From Cyanoderma ruficeps (taxonomy: Eukaryota; Chordata; Aves; Passeriformes; Timaliidae), in the NCBI GenBank assembly GCA_008694505.1, contig VZDJ01000116.1:16454781-16518780 (forward strand): a stretch of 64,000 nucleotides of DNA, given 5' to 3'. The notes under the pieces are model-generated. The model made no database searches. It had not been told where the DNA came from and was given only the letters and a program-made list of their open reading frames with translations. The position numbers were made by a program, and so were the translations under genes. This document shows positions 12,597 through 26,700 of this stretch, in pieces (positions within the stretch are counted from its first letter, which is position 1; every line of letters starts with the position of its first letter).

Positions 12597-15500
12597 ACAG
12601 ATCTAGTTACTATGTTGCTGATACATCTGCTCTGGTCATTATATTGCATTTAAAAAAAATTTAAAAAAATTAAAATATCACCAAGCTCGTCTTCTACAGA
12701 GGAGTGCAGCCCTTGGAGCTGGAGCTTCAAAAGAGACACAGGTTGTTGATAGAAGTGAGAGAAATGCAGGTTAATGGGCAGGGAACCTGTTGAGATGCCT
12801 AATTCAAGCAGCAGCAACGACAGGAACGAGGATGGAGGGACAGATGAGGTTTCCTGCCATGCCCACTACTGCACCACCCTCTGGTCTGGCCACCGCAGGG
12901 CCAGGGCCTGTTGCTCTGTGTCCAGGATGGAAAAAGCGTGGAGGAGCCCCACCAAGGGGTATGCGGCAGGGTGGGTCGGGAAGGCGGTTAGCGAGGAGCA
13001 GCTTGCTGTCAGCTGAGCACTGAGGATACCATCATGCCAGAAAAGGAACTGGGTCTGGAGGGAGGTGGAGGGGGCCATGAGAACTGGATGGGAGGTTTGG
13101 CTCTCTTTCAAGCAGTTCCTGAAGCCAGATCAGTCCTCTTCGCCAGCTGGTGTGAGACGTTAGGTTTGTGTTATTTCTGGCAGCCCCACGGGGACTGGGA
13201 GTAGCTCCATGCCTTGTGTTTCTCTTTCTGAGGGGAGGACAGTCCAGAAGCAGCACAAGTTTTGCATTCCTGTCCCCAAGAGATGCGAGTGCCAGTTTGC
13301 CCTCAGGTAGAAGGTGTGAGGAAAAGAACCCAAGCTGCCGTGCCTGTCTTTCACTTCTGATGCCACCAGCTTCCTCTGCTGGCTGCTCTGGGCTAGTGTG
13401 CTTTTCACATGACCAACTCTCCAGGTTTCCCCAGATGTGTTCTCTTGTCTGTCACTGTCTAGGCAGACTTGGGGGAATTCATGTGTCTCCTGGCCTTGCA
13501 TGCTGCTGTGCGTGCACAGAAACTCTCCACTGCCCTGTGTCTGGGAAGCCCAGATGTGTCCACAGATGCAGGAATTCTGAGGGGCTGCCAAATGTCTGGA
13601 AATGTAGGATATGCCCCATGCATAGGAGCCTAGAGCTGTTCCTTGCCTGGAAATCACTGATACTTTTATGTGCAAGGGATTGGACACTATGAGAATTTTG
13701 GATGGGCAACGGTACATGAGTGATGCAACTGCTTTTAGTGCACTTGAAGGAAATACAGGATCTCAAGGAGGAGTTGGTGTGTGTGTCCTGATATGTCCGC
13801 AGAGGTTTAGGATTAGGTTTGTTGCACATGCACAGGCTGCTCTGTACAAGAATGCATACTTTGAAAATCCCTGTCAGACTGTCCTAGTCCTTTACATTCC
13901 CTTCCTACATGGGACAATTTTCCATCAGGATCAGTAGGAAAGTCCTTTGTGTTGTGGTCTTGCTTTGAGGCAATTCCTTTTTCTGCTTGATCTTTGTGCC
14001 TCCTTGCTGGGCTCCTCAATCCCCTTTCAGCACAGGTCTCCATAGGGATCTGTATCTTCCCATTCCTCTTTGCAGCAGAGAAGAGCAGAGGGTGGGACAG
14101 GGTTGCTCTAACCTTTGTCTGACGTGCTGCCCACTTGCACTTGGGACGTGGAAGGACTGTAACTGGCATGGAAGCTGCTGTGATGGCACTGTGGCTTTCT
14201 GGATCAGGATCCCAGATTTTTGTGGCAAGCTGGAGAAGGAAAGGGAGGGAAGGTTTAATAGTTTTCCCCAGGTAAAACACAGGCAAAATCACCAGATTTT
14301 ACTCTGTGGCTATTTTTTATTTTTTTGCTTCTCAATTGCAAGGCCATGGTCCTGACTCTGGAAGTAAGTCTGGAAGTGAACCTGCTCCCCCAGAGCCGCT
14401 GCTGGGCGCGATGCACGGTGGATGCCTCCCACCTTTCCTTCCCAGATCTTGGGTGACATGTCCTGGGTGTGGCTGGTGCAGAAGCCGCCTCATTCCCTGA
14501 GCCCCTGTTCTGGAGTGACTGAACTCCCAATGCATTCCCTTTTTCTTCTGGAAAACAGATTTATTCTGGCATTCACCCTTGACCACACACTCCCCCTAGT
14601 GAATTCCAGGGTTAAAAAATCATGTAGGCTTTTCGTAAGAGCTGCCTCACTTGTCGTTTAATGATTCCACCTCTGAACTGGGACCCTGCTGCATCACTGG
14701 CTGCCTTGACAATATCTCATTTGTCTTTTCCTCTTTTATTTAGTTTTTCCTACATTTTTCGCACATTCTGTAGATTCTCCTGCATTCCAACTGTCTTATA
14801 TTTTCATGCCTCCTTTTATCTCTCTATTCATCTATCCCACTATAGACAACAGAAATGCTAAGTCCACATAATCTGTAGAAAGCATGAACTGGGTTGTTAG
14901 ACATTTTCCAAACATTACACTTCATGGAAATATTTTCCTGTAAGAAGTAGAAATGAAACAGCTGTCTCCTGCTCCCCCCTGGGCTGTTCCTGTGCAGGGC
15001 TCTCCTGCCCTCTGAATTTACAGCAGCATTGCTTGGACGAGTGTCCAACAGCCAGCTTCGAGCAGTTGTATTTATAATGTGCCCGGCAGTGGTGAAGATG
15101 ATGGTGTTTATATGCTACTCAGATCTATGTGGTGGGATTGACGTGCCATGAGACCTGTGCTAAGGCTTCCAGAGTCACCAGCATTTCACCAGCAGAATTG
15201 TCACTAGGAAATCTGGTACAAGTCATGACTGATGACTCACTGTGGACTGTGGGACAAGCAGGGATGTCCCTCACTCACCATCCTCCTGCTTGCCCCTGTC
15301 CTTCTGGCTTTGTGCTTGGCCAAATCAAGCTCCTGCCAGGAAATGAGTATTGGCATCATGAAAGAAAGGCACGGGTGCCTCATGTATCCCCTCTTGCTGG
15401 ATGACAGTGGGTACCTGGCTTTTTTTCTTCACTCCCTGGCTTGTTGAGGGGGTATCACCTCCCAGCTGACCTTCCATGGCTGGCCCAAACATAGAATGGA

Positions 15501-18500
15501 AGCCCAAAACCCATCCCAAAAGTCTGCTTGGGCACCTTCTGGGTGTGGGCATTGTTCTGCTTCCCCTCCCTAATGTGTTTATTCTGCTGGCCTGGTGCCT
15601 GACCTCAGCACACGGTTGAAGAGCTATTGTTTGCTAGGGTAGCTGCTTCATGCACCCTATGGAAATTGATGGGAAGCTTAATGCATTAGTGGAGTTGTTG
15701 GAACTGGAAAAGTAAATCAGGAAAACCAGAAACTCACAGCAAAAATTTTTGGGCTGAAACAAGCAATCTTTCCTCTTCCACATGGAGAGGTGAACACCAG
15801 GCATGCTGGACAGAAGTGTGAACATCAGTGAGCAAGCAGAGAGTAGGCTCCTGAACAGATGACAGAAGAGGAGAGAAATAATGGAATTTGTATGTTACCA
15901 TCTCCAAACTGAGCAACTGGAAAAAGAGTAGGAAAGACCAGAAATTATTTGAAGATTCACTTCCCTTCAATGTTTTGATGGAACTGAGTGGGCAGATATT
16001 CACAGGCTGTATTCCAAACTGAGGTTATTTCTTCAGAGCATGTTCTGGAAAAGGATTTTTGGCCACAACCCATTCTCAACCTGAATGACTGGGTGATACC
16101 ATGGGGAAGAAATCAGCTAACAGCAAATCATGGATCTCAGTTTCAGGCAGTTGTTAACTGTGCATCTGTTATGGTACTTTTATAGAACTCTCCACATTGC
16201 AATATGCTGCTTTTAGCTTTCACCTTGATAGGATAATGCAGAACTAGTCTTGCCCTTAAATGCTGCCCCATGAGAAATGTGGTGCCTTTGTGCATCAGCA
16301 GGAAGGGTGCTCTGCTCCCTGGGAGGACAGAATCACTCCATAGGCCCCTGAGAAATCCCTCAGCATGGATCACCCAAGTGTGCCATGGGGATCTCATGGC
16401 TTGGGAGCTACTCTGGCATGTGAGCTGATGAGTCAAGTGCAGCTGGGAAATACTAGAGACTTCAAACAGGAGCACATCTGGATACACACGGAACACATCT
16501 GGTGCATCAGAGTCACTGTATGTTTGCAGCATCACTGTATTGCGTGTGCAATGAGCCACTTTCTACCCCTCCGGTACTCTCTGGGGAAACTTTAATCATC
16601 TTTACATAAAATAACATTTGGAAAACACCTTCCCTTCTTTGCCTCTGTGGCAAGGCTTCTCAGGTCCCTCAATGTGGGCAGCAGCGAGGCTGCATGGAAG
16701 GATGAGCTGTGTCAGGACTCTTTGTGAGCACTCCAAGCCTGAATAACTGCTTGTTATTCCATGTGATGTCCAATGCTCAGGTATCCAGTGGTGTCTCTGA
16801 GAAACATTTGTCAATGTGTTTTGCTGGGTAGCCTAGAGGGCCTTTCATGTCTCTGCCAAAAGCTGGTCTGTTGTATCATTTTTCCAGGCATGATACAGCA
16901 CTTGGCACAGCAGCTCTCCAGACTGTGCCCTTGTAAAGTCTCCAGAGTTATTCCCTGGGATGTGGCTGTCCCTGGAAGGGGGGTTTGAAGGTTGACTACT
17001 CCACCAATGTGTATCTGCATAAAGCAAGGGAAAAAGTCAGGTCATGTACCATCACCAAATCCTTCAAAATGTGCTATCCATATGCACTTTGAGCATCTTC
17101 TATCCCTGTCCTCTAATTCGGAGTCTCTTGACTTCTTGGGAGAAATGAGGGATGTGGGATACTCCCTTTTCAACTATGTCTGGCTGTATAGGATGACAAC
17201 TATGGTTTCTTTTACACCTGGCCACTTGTCTGGAGCAGTTTGAGGGATTTATGCCATCCTGTGTGTACAGGCAGACAGTACTTCTCAAAGTGCACTGGCT
17301 ACACCAACATTCCCAGGCTTGGTGGGAGGGTGACTTGCTCTTCCAGCACTTGCCACTGGCAGCTGTGTTGTTGCCCAGCCTGTGTTGCCCTGGTGCAGTT
17401 TGGAGAGGCTGCAGCAGTAAGAAGCAGGGGGAGGCTGGACTGGGGCCCCTGTGCCTGTCATCAGGCATCTGGATAACCCCATCCTTGAGTCTCAGGTGCC
17501 TGAAGCAAGATGGGTGGCACTTCCACTTGCACATTGTCTGAGCAAAATGATCATGGATGTAAATATGCGCAGCTTAGTTTCAAATAAATAGAGGGGGGAA
17601 AAAATTCCAAGCTTACAGGTAAGATAAGAAAATCCAGAAGTGTCAGGAGAGCTCTGAAAAGTCTCTGGAAGCCAATGTCATATACCTTCAGCACAGCTCA
17701 GATACACAAATACCAGGGCTGATTTGACTGGTGATCCAGTAAGTCCTTGCAGGGAGGTAACACAGATTTTTATATTGGGATTCAAATACATTACTGGGTT
17801 TGAACAAACCCACTCTCAACTGCTATTTAAGAAGATTTTCAAAACATCCTGTACTAACTTGTACTAGCAATCTAAATGAAGAAATTAAAAAAGCAAGTAC
17901 AAGTATACTGCTAATTTAAAATAAATATTTCACCTTTACTGTTTCAGGGCATTTAGGAACACTACTTTCAGTTGTTTGCTTCCTACATAACAAAAAAAAT
18001 TGCCTTTCTTTATATATCTGTTTCATGATGGGAAAGTTTGTAAGTCACTTTATCTCTGTAGGTATCAGAAACATCACACATGGCACTGCCTTAATGTCTT
18101 TTTTTCCTTGCAATTTCCTGGATTTTCTGCTATGTCTTTGTTGAAGCAAAGCATATTCAACCACTTGAGAGACTTGTAAGAAAGCCAAATTAATCTTTTC
18201 TCCTGAGCTTTGCAAAATAGGTTAAACTAACATGCAGTACTCATGGATGTTAACTTCAGATAGGCACATAAAATGTAAGGCTACTGAATTACGAAATAAC
18301 TGCTGTTCACTGTTTCAGCATCTTGCTGCAATTATATTTTTTATTTTGTTTGCTATTTTTTGCCAGGCAGAGATTATCGGAAAATTGAAAGTGAGTTTAA
18401 TACTGAAATATCTCTGTTACTGTTTGTGCAAAGCTGAAAGTTCCTTCAACATCCAAATAATGCAAAATTCTCAAGCTGAACTTGAGAATACATAATGCAA

Positions 18501-18590
18501 AGCACATTAACTTACTGGAAACTTGGGCAGGGGAGTTGTTCTTTGATATGCCCAGCCAACCCCAGTTTCCACCACTCTCAGTGAACATTT
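12597..18590. other. Intron sequence, no repeat or exon recognised
   Basis: An AT-rich A-tract patch adjoins the CR1 end at 12650-12680. GC-richer stretches at 12.8-13.6 and 17.3-17.5 kb give open frames up to 185 codons on both strands with no recognisable protein content. A pyrimidine-rich stretch lies at 14.70-14.84 kb. No RNA gene is seen. Confidence 0.55.
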
Positions 18591-18591
18591 C

Positions 18592-18625
18592 ACAGAATCA
18601 CAGAATATTCTGATTTGGATGCTTC
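18592..18625 (-). mobile_element. Very short CR1-like 3' tip
   Basis: CACAGAATCACAGAATATTC followed by TGATTTGGA resembles the inverted terminal octamers and first bases of a CR1 3' end. Only about 30 bp are present, so chance similarity is possible. Confidence 0.5.
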
Positions 18626-18903
18626 ATCTGATATGACTAATGAATTTAGTCTTCTGAAAATGCGGGCTTCACTTCAATGCACGAATATGCTTGTCCTTTT
18701 AAAATTTGATACTAATACTTTACCCCAGGTTTTTCATATCTTTGCCATGCTCATGTGGGACTCCCACAAGTTGCCCCAGTGTCACTGTTACAGCTGTACT
18801 GATGTAGTACCCCGTGTCTAGCTCCTGTTTGCCTGTCCTTCAGTTTATGACAAGAGATGCTTCCATATAAATTACTTTATATGTTGGGGTATTTAGCCTG
18901 TGT

Positions 18904-18975
18904 ATCATAGACTCATAGAATGGTTTGGGTGGGAAGGGACCTTAAAGATCATCTAGCTCCAGCTGCCCTGCCATG
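18904..18975 (-). mobile_element. CR1 3'-end fragment (about 70 bp)
   Basis: ATCATAGACTCATAGAATGG, then TTTGGGTGGGAAGGGACCTT and AAAGATCATCTAGCTCCAGC, is the antisense CR1 3' end. Similarity stops after CTGCCCTGCCATG. Confidence 0.9.
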
Positions 18976-18979
18976 AAAT

Positions 18980-21900
18980 TTTTAGGGCACTCATGTCCTG
19001 TGAGGAGCCAACCAGACCTCTTCAGGTCAAGCCCTCATCTCTCCTGAATCTCAACACTGTGGCCTGTAGCTGCCGATCTGCCCTGAGAAGTGGCTCGTGA
19101 TGTACAGGCTGAACGAGAAGCAAAAGCCAGCTCCCATTAAAAGGTGGATCAAACAGAGGGGCTTTGCATTTTGGCTTCAGCTCTCCCGCTGCAGAAGAGT
19201 GGTATTAACTGATCATGACGATGAAAACTGTCGGGAGCAGATATCTGCACAAATATACCTCAGTTGTCTTCCTAACCAGCCCCTTGCCCTTGGTCAAACC
19301 AGGCAGTGCCCCACCTGTGCCTCTGGAAGAGTTGCTCTGATCTCAGGAAGGGGCCTCCAGAAAAAATTAGTCCTTCCTTTTCCTCCTCTTCCCTCAGAAC
19401 TGCATGTATCCATGTGATTTATGTGACTCTGGATTTTAGCTCATGTTTACCCTGCAGAGAGCCTTATGGCTTCTCTGTTTGCCTTGGTGCTTGCCTTAGC
19501 ACATTGTTCTTGCAGCTGACAGTTGTGCTGTGGATGTTTTATCTGGGAAGAAGGGGGGGATGGCAGGTGAGGAAGACAGGCCTGAGGAAGAGGTGTCATG
19601 CTGTGTGGAGCCAGTGCTGCTGCCCGGGCTTCCTGAGCCTGGGCAGGCAATTCCCACTGGTGCTGTGCTCCTCAATGGAAAATGCAGAGACAGAGAAGTG
19701 TGTTCATGGGTCAGGAACCAAACAAGTTGAAAATGTTTGGAGCATTTCTGCAGGGGTTGGAGAGAGGTAAAAATCTGCCTCCCCCATCCCTGGCTGCTAC
19801 CACTGGTGAAAGGAGACTGATAACTCAAGTTGAAGACAATGAAAGCTGAAGGAAGTGAAAGCAGCTCCTTGGATGATGTGGGATACAACCACTGCTCTGC
19901 AAAAGCTTAATTGTTGTAGGTAACATGTAGGGTTCTGCAAATGGGGAAGAAAGAAGTACAGGGGGTTGCCAGAGGCTCGTTCTCATCAGTTTGGTTGCAT
20001 TTTGTGGCACTTTAGGGAAAAATGGAGCAGTAAAAAGAAGGACCTTCTGCAAGCCGATGGATATCAGCAACTTCCACCCAAGCTGGGAGGAATTCTCCAA
20101 CTCCCAGTGGGCAGAAGAGATTTCTGTGTGAGGGGCTCGTGCAGGCTCTGCTGCTGAAAACACATCTTGAAGTAATATGTGGCTCTTGATGACACCTCCT
20201 CAACACTTAGTAAATTTGACCTTCTCTTTCATGTGCCATTATACTGCCTCACATGGCTGCACAGGCAGCTAGCACATTGAATCCAAATTTTACATTTCCA
20301 GGCGAGGAAAATGTGCTCTTTCAAATTGAACAGTGATGCTACCAATGGCTGGCTCGACTTCCCTTCGCCTGGGAGGTGGGAGGTCAGTTGACAGGAAATC
20401 TCATTCTCTGTCATGCAGAATTGCCATCCTTCACACGAAGGCGGATTTGGTTTGGTTTAAAGCCCTTGTGTGTGCTGAGCAGTGCAGGTGTTCAGGCCCT
20501 CCTAGAAGCGTTTTAGCTGTAAGTGCAGTGTACTCATCCTTGGTGTTGTTAAATAGCATTTATAAACACTGTCGGCAAGTGCTCTGATTATAGATGACCT
20601 TCTCCATCTGCTTAGTGTCATCTCATTAATCTATCCATTAGGTGAATAATTCTGGTTTGGGGAACAGAGCAAATATAGAAATTGCACAATGAAACACATA
20701 TAATATATTCAAACAACTTTTTCTTAAAATAAAGCCAATCATTTGCTATTCATTTTTCATGTTGTGTTGAGTATTTGCAGGCCAACACTGGAAACAGGCT
20801 GGTAATTTGGTTCTCCTTAATTTTGGCACCTGTAGTTATTTTATAACTAGAGGCTGTTTTCTGTGGCTTTACTACTCTGTAATTCAACACTCTTTTAGGA
20901 CCTTAATGCTGCCATTACTAGTAAATTGGCCTCTATTCTGAATAAAACTCTTTATTACATTTGTTTGTTTAATTTTTATTAGAGAAGAGTTACCCAACAA
21001 CCACAGGGAAGGAATTTCCTAGAAGGTACAGGGGCAGTGCCTGGAATCCCTTTCCCATTATTGCTGGTGTGAGCCATGAAGCCCGAGTGGCTCTAGGGAT
21101 CTGCAGGGTGCAGATTGTTCACTCTGGGTGTTGTGTAGCCAGGCTGGGGGTGGTGGGAGCCTCCCTTCCCATGAGTCCCCCTCTGAGTAATGAGCTTAGT
21201 TAATTACTCTGTGCACAACAGAGGGCTCAAGGCCCTGGATGTATCTCTACTGACATGGTTTTCATTTTTCCTTAGAATTTTTTTTTCTTGAAAATAATTG
21301 ACACTTTAATTTCTTCATTGATTTTTTTGACCCTTTTCTTTGCTTGTGTATTTTGTCTGCTTTTTCTTTGTGTTCACCTTAGCAGGAGGAGGATGAGGGC
21401 TGGGACTGGAGTTCCAAAGGGAGAAGGGGATGATGTCTGTGCCCCTTCCTTTGTCCTGGCAGCTCGGGAAGATGGGATGAGATGAGAGCAAGTAAATCCA
21501 GAAAAGAGTTTCCTCCTCTCTCTGTGCAACATTTGCTCATGCTTTTTCTGGCCTCTAATGCAAAAAAAAATCAATTCTTGTTTAAGCAGTGTATGAGAAT
21601 GAGCATGTAGTGCCTGTCAATGCCAGAGCACTGCCGAATGCTTCCAGCACAACAAAGAGCTCAGACTTGCTAATTTCCATCATCCCTGGCTACTGGAAGG
21701 GAAAAAACCACCTAAAACCATATGTAATGAAGTGCCTGTTGTGTAATTAATGCTCCAGCCCTCTGCTCCCAGAGGTTGCTCTGTTTGCTAAAGAGATGGA
21801 GGCCAATGTTGCTCCTTTAAGATTCTGGGTTACGGTTCTGCTGCAGAGTTTTGCGAGTAGTCCTGTATGTTTGGATAATTTCATTTCTATTTCTCTTGTT

Positions 21901-23335
21901 ACTGTAATGAAAGGTAATCAGAGACAACATATCCCAAGCCTTCCCTGTAAAGCTGCAGAAATCAGTCATGCAAAAGTTAGAAAATACCCAGGCCCATGCA
22001 CCCTTAATTCAGTTCCCTTGCATATATGCATTACAAGAGTGTGTGATCATGTAGTTAAAAACTATTGGCTTGGCAGGACCTTGGCTTACTCCTTGCACAG
22101 AATAAGATAGAGGACTGCAAAAGAGAGGGAATGTTTACTTGTAGTTAAGGCACTGGTGAGGGATGTGGGAGAACTGGATCCTAACCCTGGCGCTGTCATA
22201 GGATTCCTGTGTGATGCTGGGCAGAGCCAATCCCCCCGCAGCCACAGAGGGTGTTGAACTTCAGTATCAGCAGCTCGTCTACCCTAGATTTTTGAATGTT
22301 CAACTTTACAGCCTAAAAAAATCTGTTAGCACTGGTTATTTGTATAAGATACGAATCTGAATAAACATACGTGCAGACAATTGTAGGGAAAAGATGAAAA
22401 CCTCTTATCAGAGGTTTTATCCCAGATTATTTCCTTCTGTAGCCACTCCAGAGCCTGTGACTGAGGCTGGCTGTTTTCATGTTAGAGCTCTCAAGCTTTA
22501 AGGGCTCTCTGTGTCCAATTAAACAGTAGCATATCTCTTGAATATTAACACATTAAAAGCAATATACTTCCAGCAAAGAAATCTGATCCTAATTGGCCCT
22601 GGAATATTTTATTTTCCAAACTGAGCTGTGAGCGGTTGAGCTTCCTTTTTTAAGACTAAGCAAACATTACATTCTTAGGGCAAAGTCAGCCCAAGGAATG
22701 GGGAAAAACAGACTTTCTACCATACCTGTCAATCTTCCATTTTCCAGTGTTTTGCCCAGAAACAAGCAGAGGAACTAATTGACTTCTACCCCTTCTGTCT
22801 TTTTTTCCCCTTAACATAGTGACTCAAATTAAAACAAAGATAAAATTCCAGGGGAAGCTGGCATTAATCAGGATTTGGATTAAATTAAATTAAGCGCTTT
22901 TTATTGAACTCAGCAGTATTAGTTATTAAAACCAGAAGGACTTTCCCAACTAGTATAAAAAAGCAAACAATGACTCATACTGTGGCATAGATTTTATTGG
23001 GAAATTAAAATGCTCATTTTCTCTTTTCTTTCCTTTTTCCTTCTTTTTTTTTTCCTAACTTCAGACAAACACATGTAAACAACTGCTGGTGAGCCCACAC
23101 TTGCAGACCCTTAGCCTGAAGCCATGCTGTCATTGCTGGCACTGTTCTGGCTCTGCTCATGGTGGCACCCATTGGTGACAGTGAAATTGTTTGTCCAGAA
23201 ACTGCTTCCACAGGTCTCCTGTGCTCTTGATATCAGAGGGTCAGTTTTGAAGAGTGTGTAGATAATTAAGCCACCTTTAGCAGTCCACAAAGGACAGGTT
23301 GTGCCCTGGCAAAAAGAGCACAACATGCATAATCC
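18980..23335. other. Intron sequence; AT-rich block possibly conserved
   Basis: No transposon is recognised. 20640-20990 is AT-rich with few CpGs and many homeodomain-type words (TAATTTGG, CTTAATTTTGG, GTAATTC). 22850-22930 is similar (GATTAAATTAAATTAAGCGC). A pyrimidine tract occupies 23018-23058. Whether these are conserved elements cannot be told from one sequence. Confidence 0.45.
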
Positions 23336-23339
23336 TTCT

Positions 23340-23750
23340 TCTCTAAGATGGGAGACATGGGTAACTATAAACCAGTCATTTTGACTTTGATCATGAGGAA
23401 GAGACTAGAACGAATTATGAACCAATTTAAAAACACTTCCAGGATGATAAGATGACAAGAAACATTGGTTTAACCTACTCCAGTCAAGAACAAATTTGTT
23501 TTCCTTTTTGACAGTCATTGATTTGGGAAGGTAATAGTAGCTCTGATATATTTTGACTGTGAGGTAGTACTTGTCTCTAAAGCAAACCAAGGACACTTGG
23601 TTTGGATAGAATAATTACAAAATAGGTGAAAAAATTATATTCAAAGAAATAAATACAGCTAGTTCTCTGTCAAACTGTAAAGAAAAATCATGCAGAAAGC
23701 CTTAAGGGCCAAGTCCAGTGTTGTTCAATAGTTTCATTAACTTATTTCAT
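23340..23750 (+). mobile_element. Ancient CR1-like LINE, central reverse transcriptase part
   Basis: In the sense direction, GTAACTATAAACCAGTCATT near 23360, GACTAGAACGAATTATGAA near 23403, TTGGTTTAACCTACTCC near 23466, GTTTTCCTTTTTGACAGTCA near 23498 and GTGTTGTTCAATAGTTTCAT near 23719 follow the order of the CR1-like polymerase domain. Many stops and indels make it a fossil fragment. Confidence 0.65.
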
Positions 23751-23754
23751 TCCT

Positions 23755-26700
23755 TCCATTCCAATTTAATTTAGAGGGGTTGCAAACAAGCATATATCCA
23801 TTGTTGATTCTCTGTGTCATGTAAGTGTTTGTAAATGAAGACAGCTGAGAAGAAGGGAGATCAGTGGGTGAGGAGGTTCAGCACTCCCCACCATTAGGGC
23901 GAGGGGGATGTGAAAAGCTGAAGTTACTGTTCTGGACTCGTCCAGATTTAACTCCTCCTTCCTTGCCCAACACAGAAATAAACTACTGAAAGGGCTTGGA
24001 AATTAAGAAAACAACATAAATTGATAGCTTTTTACCAGCCAGCCCTATTGCTTTACAGATTCCAAGATAAAAAGGTTTGACTATAACACAGCTGGACAGA
24101 AGTACTGGAAAATTTAGCTGTAAATTGATTGGTTGAAAAAACATGTATTTCCCTTGGATGCTGGGCAGTCTGACATTACCAAAGGAGTGGCCATGCATAG
24201 ATGTAAGGTGTTACAACACGGCTGGGATAGAAGCACACCTGGGACCATGAGAGTCCACTTGGAGTTTGGCTTCTGTGGGCAGTGCCTGATTTTTCATTGT
24301 GCTTTTGAGCTGCTCATGGGCAGTTCAAATGGCAGTACCTTTTAGCTGAGCAAGAACTCAGCAGTGTCTTGCAGTGTCTCACTGCAGAGGAGCATGCCTG
24401 GCCAAAAGCCACCTTTGTGTATCTGCCTGCTCCGGGGTGGTGCAGACTCAGGTGTCCCGAGCGTGTACATGAAGAAGGAAAATAGTTAAGAATCCACAAA
24501 GCCTAGGAACATGTGACACCTTGTGTCTGGATTTCGTTTAAGGGAATTAAGAGCTGATCCTTAGCTGGAATATGAATCAGATCTGATTGTGTCTGTGTTG
24601 TCTAAAAGAGGTTGAGTGGTGCGCACGGGCTGGAGCTCAATCTAATGTGGAAAAGTTTGATCCGGAGCTCTGTTTAATTTAATATTTGACTATCCTACCT
24701 ATTTTAGTTCTGACTCAAAGTTCAGTGTTCCCTCTCGTCAGCAGTTGTTTGTATTAGTGGAGGACATGTGTGAACCAGAGGAGAAGGACCTTCATGCATC
24801 CAGACCTCAGCAAGTCCAGCAGAAATTCATTATTGTGCTGTAATATGTTGTCTCTGCTGCTATTCGGACTGGAGGAGCTTTCCCTTCACCCTGCTGCTGT
24901 GATGGAGGGGGTGGAAATTAATATCCTCCAACATCCCATCAAATCCCCAAATGCATTCATAGCACTGGGTTAGTAATCCATAGTTTTACAAGGTTTTAAA
25001 CTTCTAATATATTTCAGATATTTTACATGCTTCAGTAAGTCTATTGTGCTATATTAAATACATGTTAAAGAAAAGTTCCATGATTAGTTTTCGTACCTTT
25101 TGATATCTAAATAAACACTGACTGAATAAGAATATCTATATCAAAGTAAAAATTTTCAGAGTGGTTCAAAGAAATACAATTTAATGCCCTTTATATAATA
25201 TCTTTTAATGGGAAACCTCTCTCATTACAATCAATCTTGACTGTTAAGGTCAGCAGGTACTTATGCAATGATCTTGTCTGTTTTGCATAATAACATTGAA
25301 CAAAAAATCTTATTTAGAAATTTCTCGTTTAAACTCACAGCTTCTGGTTGAACCAGAGCAGATTTTAATAAAATTTTCTATTCTTGCCTTAAAAAGATAA
25401 CATGTGATGGAGTATCATCCACAATGCAGATAAATTGTTCCAATGATTAACTGCCTTCACTGTATGTATGTATAGAAAGGAGGCTTATTTCTAGTGCATA
25501 CATTTGTCTTGCTTCATTCTGTCTCTAAAAACTGCCCTGGCTTTGATAAATTAAAATGCAACGTATAATTAAAAAAAAAAAGGCTTTTTAACGTATTCTG
25601 TTGCTTTTGAGTTGATTGGCATGCTATCTGTCACTAGAATAAATTGAATAGCTTGAAGTTCTTTGGTATCTTGCTGCATAGTCATCATGCCAGCATTTCT
25701 AGGAGCAAAGCCATCTTCCATTCATCTGCAAATTTCCCCTTGCTATATCCAGATTGAAAGCCTGCATTTCCTGTACCAAGGAAATCAGAGTAATAATAAT
25801 AAAGTAATAAGAAAGTAAGACTTAATTTTTTTCCCCCAAACCAAATATATGAACATATAATCTGTAAGCTCTTTATTTTGGTGAAATTTAGAAATTTTCC
25901 AGTGCCCTGTCTGTGGTAATTAGGCTCAAATATAGAAAATTTCCACCTCCAGGTGTTTGGCTTCCTGGGTTTTTGTCTACAGAGCTCCCTTAGGTGTCAG
26001 GTGTCTTGCAGGTGTCAAGGCACCATGGTGGCTGTACAGAACCCTCTCATCCAGGAGGCTCCACGTGCCCTGATAGGCTAAATCCATTTCTGGAAGTTTG
26101 AGAAATGGATCAGGACTTGCTTCTGACCCATCGGGAAGGTTCAGTGGTGAAAAAACTGAGGCTGGACAATGCAGCAGGGCAAGCGGGTGTTGAGAGGAAG
26201 GGCCTCATGCAGTGCTCAGAGCAGTCAAGATATGAAAAGTCCAGTTATAAAACTACACCTCTCCTTAGCCTTTACATTTCCACCTCCAGCCCCCCAGTTT
26301 TCCACCATTCCTGTCTCTGTGTTCTTTTTCTCTCCATGAAAACAATATTAAGGTCGACAATAGAGCCCTGTCACAGACAGCATTGCAGCAGGCTCTCCTG
26401 GCAGGCACTCTGTGAGGCCAAGAAAGTGTTGCTCAGGATAAGCACCCTGGTGCTGATTTCATCATCTAGGGTATTGTGATTTGTCTTCACAGCCCTGTGA
26501 GTGGTGATGACAGGGTATGCTGGGTACCAAATCACATGAATTTTGTGCTGGAAGCAGCCAGGAACTTGAACCAATGTGTTGCCCAGCTGCTGGTGGTCCA
26601 GGTTTGATTATGACCAAGCATTTCCAGTGTGGTTGTAAGCACAGACCCTGACCACTCCAGCACAAGCAACATTTTTACGGACCCCAAAAGCCTGGCCTAT

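Noticed and set aside
13160..13717. 185-codon minus-strand and 174-codon plus-strand open frames over the same GC-richer stretch.
   Set aside because: Both strands are open together, neither looks like a known protein, and no splice or start context supports either.
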